Assembly: GCA_026398875.1 (NCBI GenBank)
Contig: JAPLSB010000016.1
Location: 124,001 to 188,000 of the forward strand
DNA from: Gammaproteobacteria bacterium
GTDB lineage: Bacteria > Pseudomonadota > Gammaproteobacteria > Nevskiales > Nevskiaceae
Reading direction: 5' to 3'
Length of the DNA: 64,000 nucleotides
Shown here: piece by piece, positions 63,201 to 64,000 of the stretch
Position numbering within the stretch: position 1 is the first letter of the stretch
Layout of the letters: every line of letters starts with the position of its first letter
Notes under the pieces: model-generated
Databases searched by the model: none
The model's input: only the letters and a program-made list of their open reading frames with translations
Told to the model about the DNA's origin: nothing
Program-made: the position numbers and the translations under genes

Positions 63201-63928
63201 CGGTGACGGCGTTCAAGCCGATCATCGACCAGGTCTGCAGCGGCACGATCAAGGCGCTGATCGACGAGAACGCGGTACCGTCGGAGTTCGCCGGCAGCGC
63301 GCCGTCATCGGGCGACGACGACGAAGGCGCGCCAGCGCCGCCGCGGCGCCGCGGCGGGCGCAAGCAGGTGATGCTGGCCGGCTGGCTGACTGACATCCGC
63401 ACGATCATGGGCGACCGTCCGGGCAAGATCCTGATTCTCGACGACCGCACGGCCCAGCTGGTCTGCTGGCTGGACTTCCAGGACTGGCAGCGATTCCAGA
63501 CGCTGCTGAAGCCGGACACGCTGATTTTCGCGACCGGTTCGATCAGCGCCTCGCAGCGCGAAGGTCGGGAGCTCGAGTACCGATTGCAGGCGCGCAGCTT
63601 CTACGATCTCGACGCCTTGATGCGCGAACGGAGCGAGCGGGTTACGCTCGTCTGGAAAAAGCCGCCGGTCAGCGTTCCGGTGCTTGCGCAACGCTTGACA
63701 CCATTCCGTAGCCCGAATGGCGCGACTGTTGCGGTGGATTACTGGAACGGCGGCGCGCGCGCGATGCTCGACTGGGGGCCAGCGTGGCGGCTGAAGTACG
63801 ACACGGCAGCCGAGGCGGAAATCAAGCGCCTGCTTGGGCCGGACAGCATCAAGGTCGAGTTTCGACGGTGGGTCGCACCGGTTCCTTCCAATCAGCGGTC
63901 TAGGGCAGAATACGACGATGGCGAATAA
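60260..63928 (+). CDS. dnaE: DNA polymerase III alpha subunit
   Basis: About 1222 residues. PHP domain begins [16 protein letters not shown]. The polymerase active site is in [24 protein letters not shown] and [34 protein letters not shown] is in the fingers. The C-terminal OB-fold has [16 protein letters not shown]. Start could be ATG 60260 or ATG 60293 (MFVHLHLH); neither has a clear ribosome site. Confidence 0.96.
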   Translation: [1222 protein letters not shown]

Positions 63929-64000
63929 CATGACGTATCTGGATTTCGAGCAGCCGATTGCCGATCTCCAGAAAAAGATCGAAGAGCTGCGGTTCATGAC
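63918..64000 (+). CDS. accA: Acetyl-CoA carboxylase carboxyltransferase alpha subunit, start only
   Basis: The frame MANNMTYLDFEQPIADLQKKIEELRFM matches the AccA N-terminus (E. coli MSLNFLDFEQPIAELEAKI) and runs off the window. It overlaps the dnaE stop; ATG 63930 is an alternative start. dnaE-accA is the standard order. Confidence 0.9.
   Translation, partial: MANNMTYLDFEQPIADLQKKIEELRFM

Overview
The window is GC-rich proteobacterial DNA carrying part of a purple-bacterial photosynthesis gene cluster (PGC), a flagellar export operon, a small nucleobase-salvage/catabolism block and the housekeeping run dapD-glnD-map / rpsB-tsf-pyrH-frr-uppS-cdsA-rseP-bamA-skp-lpxD-fabZ-lpxA-lpxB-rnhB-dnaE-accA. 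That housekeeping order is the one known from Gammaproteobacteria such as E. coli. Together with a sigma54-type promoter in front of fliL, it points to a motile, bacteriochlorophyll a-producing gammaproteobacterium. Oxygen-dependent acsF next to puhC, plus PpsR and PpaA regulators, suggest an aerobic or facultative phototroph. Genus cannot be read from the sequence.

Positions 1-12623 (minus strand) are one tightly coupled superoperon, bchF-bchN-bchB-bchH-bchL-bchM-lhaA-puhA-puhB-puhC-acsF (only the first codons of acsF are present). Most junctions are ATGA/GTGA overlaps. It makes Mg-protoporphyrin and its methyl ester, dark-operative protochlorophyllide reductase (BchLNB), the C3-vinyl hydratase, and the reaction-centre H subunit with its assembly factors. 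Its promoter (TTGACA-N17-TAGATT on the minus strand) is overlapped by PpsR-like palindromes. Positions 12943-20631 (plus strand) hold the regulators ppaA and ppsR, then bchG, a PucC-family transporter, bchP, a small membrane protein and a second PpsR-like protein that lacks the DNA-binding domain. Positions 20694-25873 hold a divergent membrane-anchored alpha/beta hydrolase and bchI-bchD with a coupled conserved hypothetical.

Positions 26023-32254 are fliL-fliM-fliN-fliO-fliP-fliQ-fliR-flhB, peppered with palindromic and tandem intergenic repeats, one of which overlaps the start of fliP. A membrane multi-PAS GGDEF protein follows (32552-36256). Next come minus-strand upp, a DUF1688/URC4 gene and a GTP cyclohydrolase II-like/URC1 gene, which together look like the URC uracil-catabolism module, then a DUF4394 lipoprotein and a DUF2721 membrane protein.

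From 42129 onward are dapD-glnD-map (minus) and divergent rpsB-tsf-pyrH-frr-uppS-cdsA-rseP-bamA-skp-lpxDA/fabZ/lpxB-rnhB-dnaE-accA (plus), covering translation, envelope and lipid A synthesis and replication. Two oddities stand out here. rpsB appears to carry an internal deletion of about 83 nt with a frameshift, probably a sequence or assembly error since S2 is essential. dxr is absent from its usual slot in this cluster.

The most interesting novel candidate is the HTH-less PpsR paralogue at 19417-20631, which could modulate the full-length PpsR by heterodimerisation.
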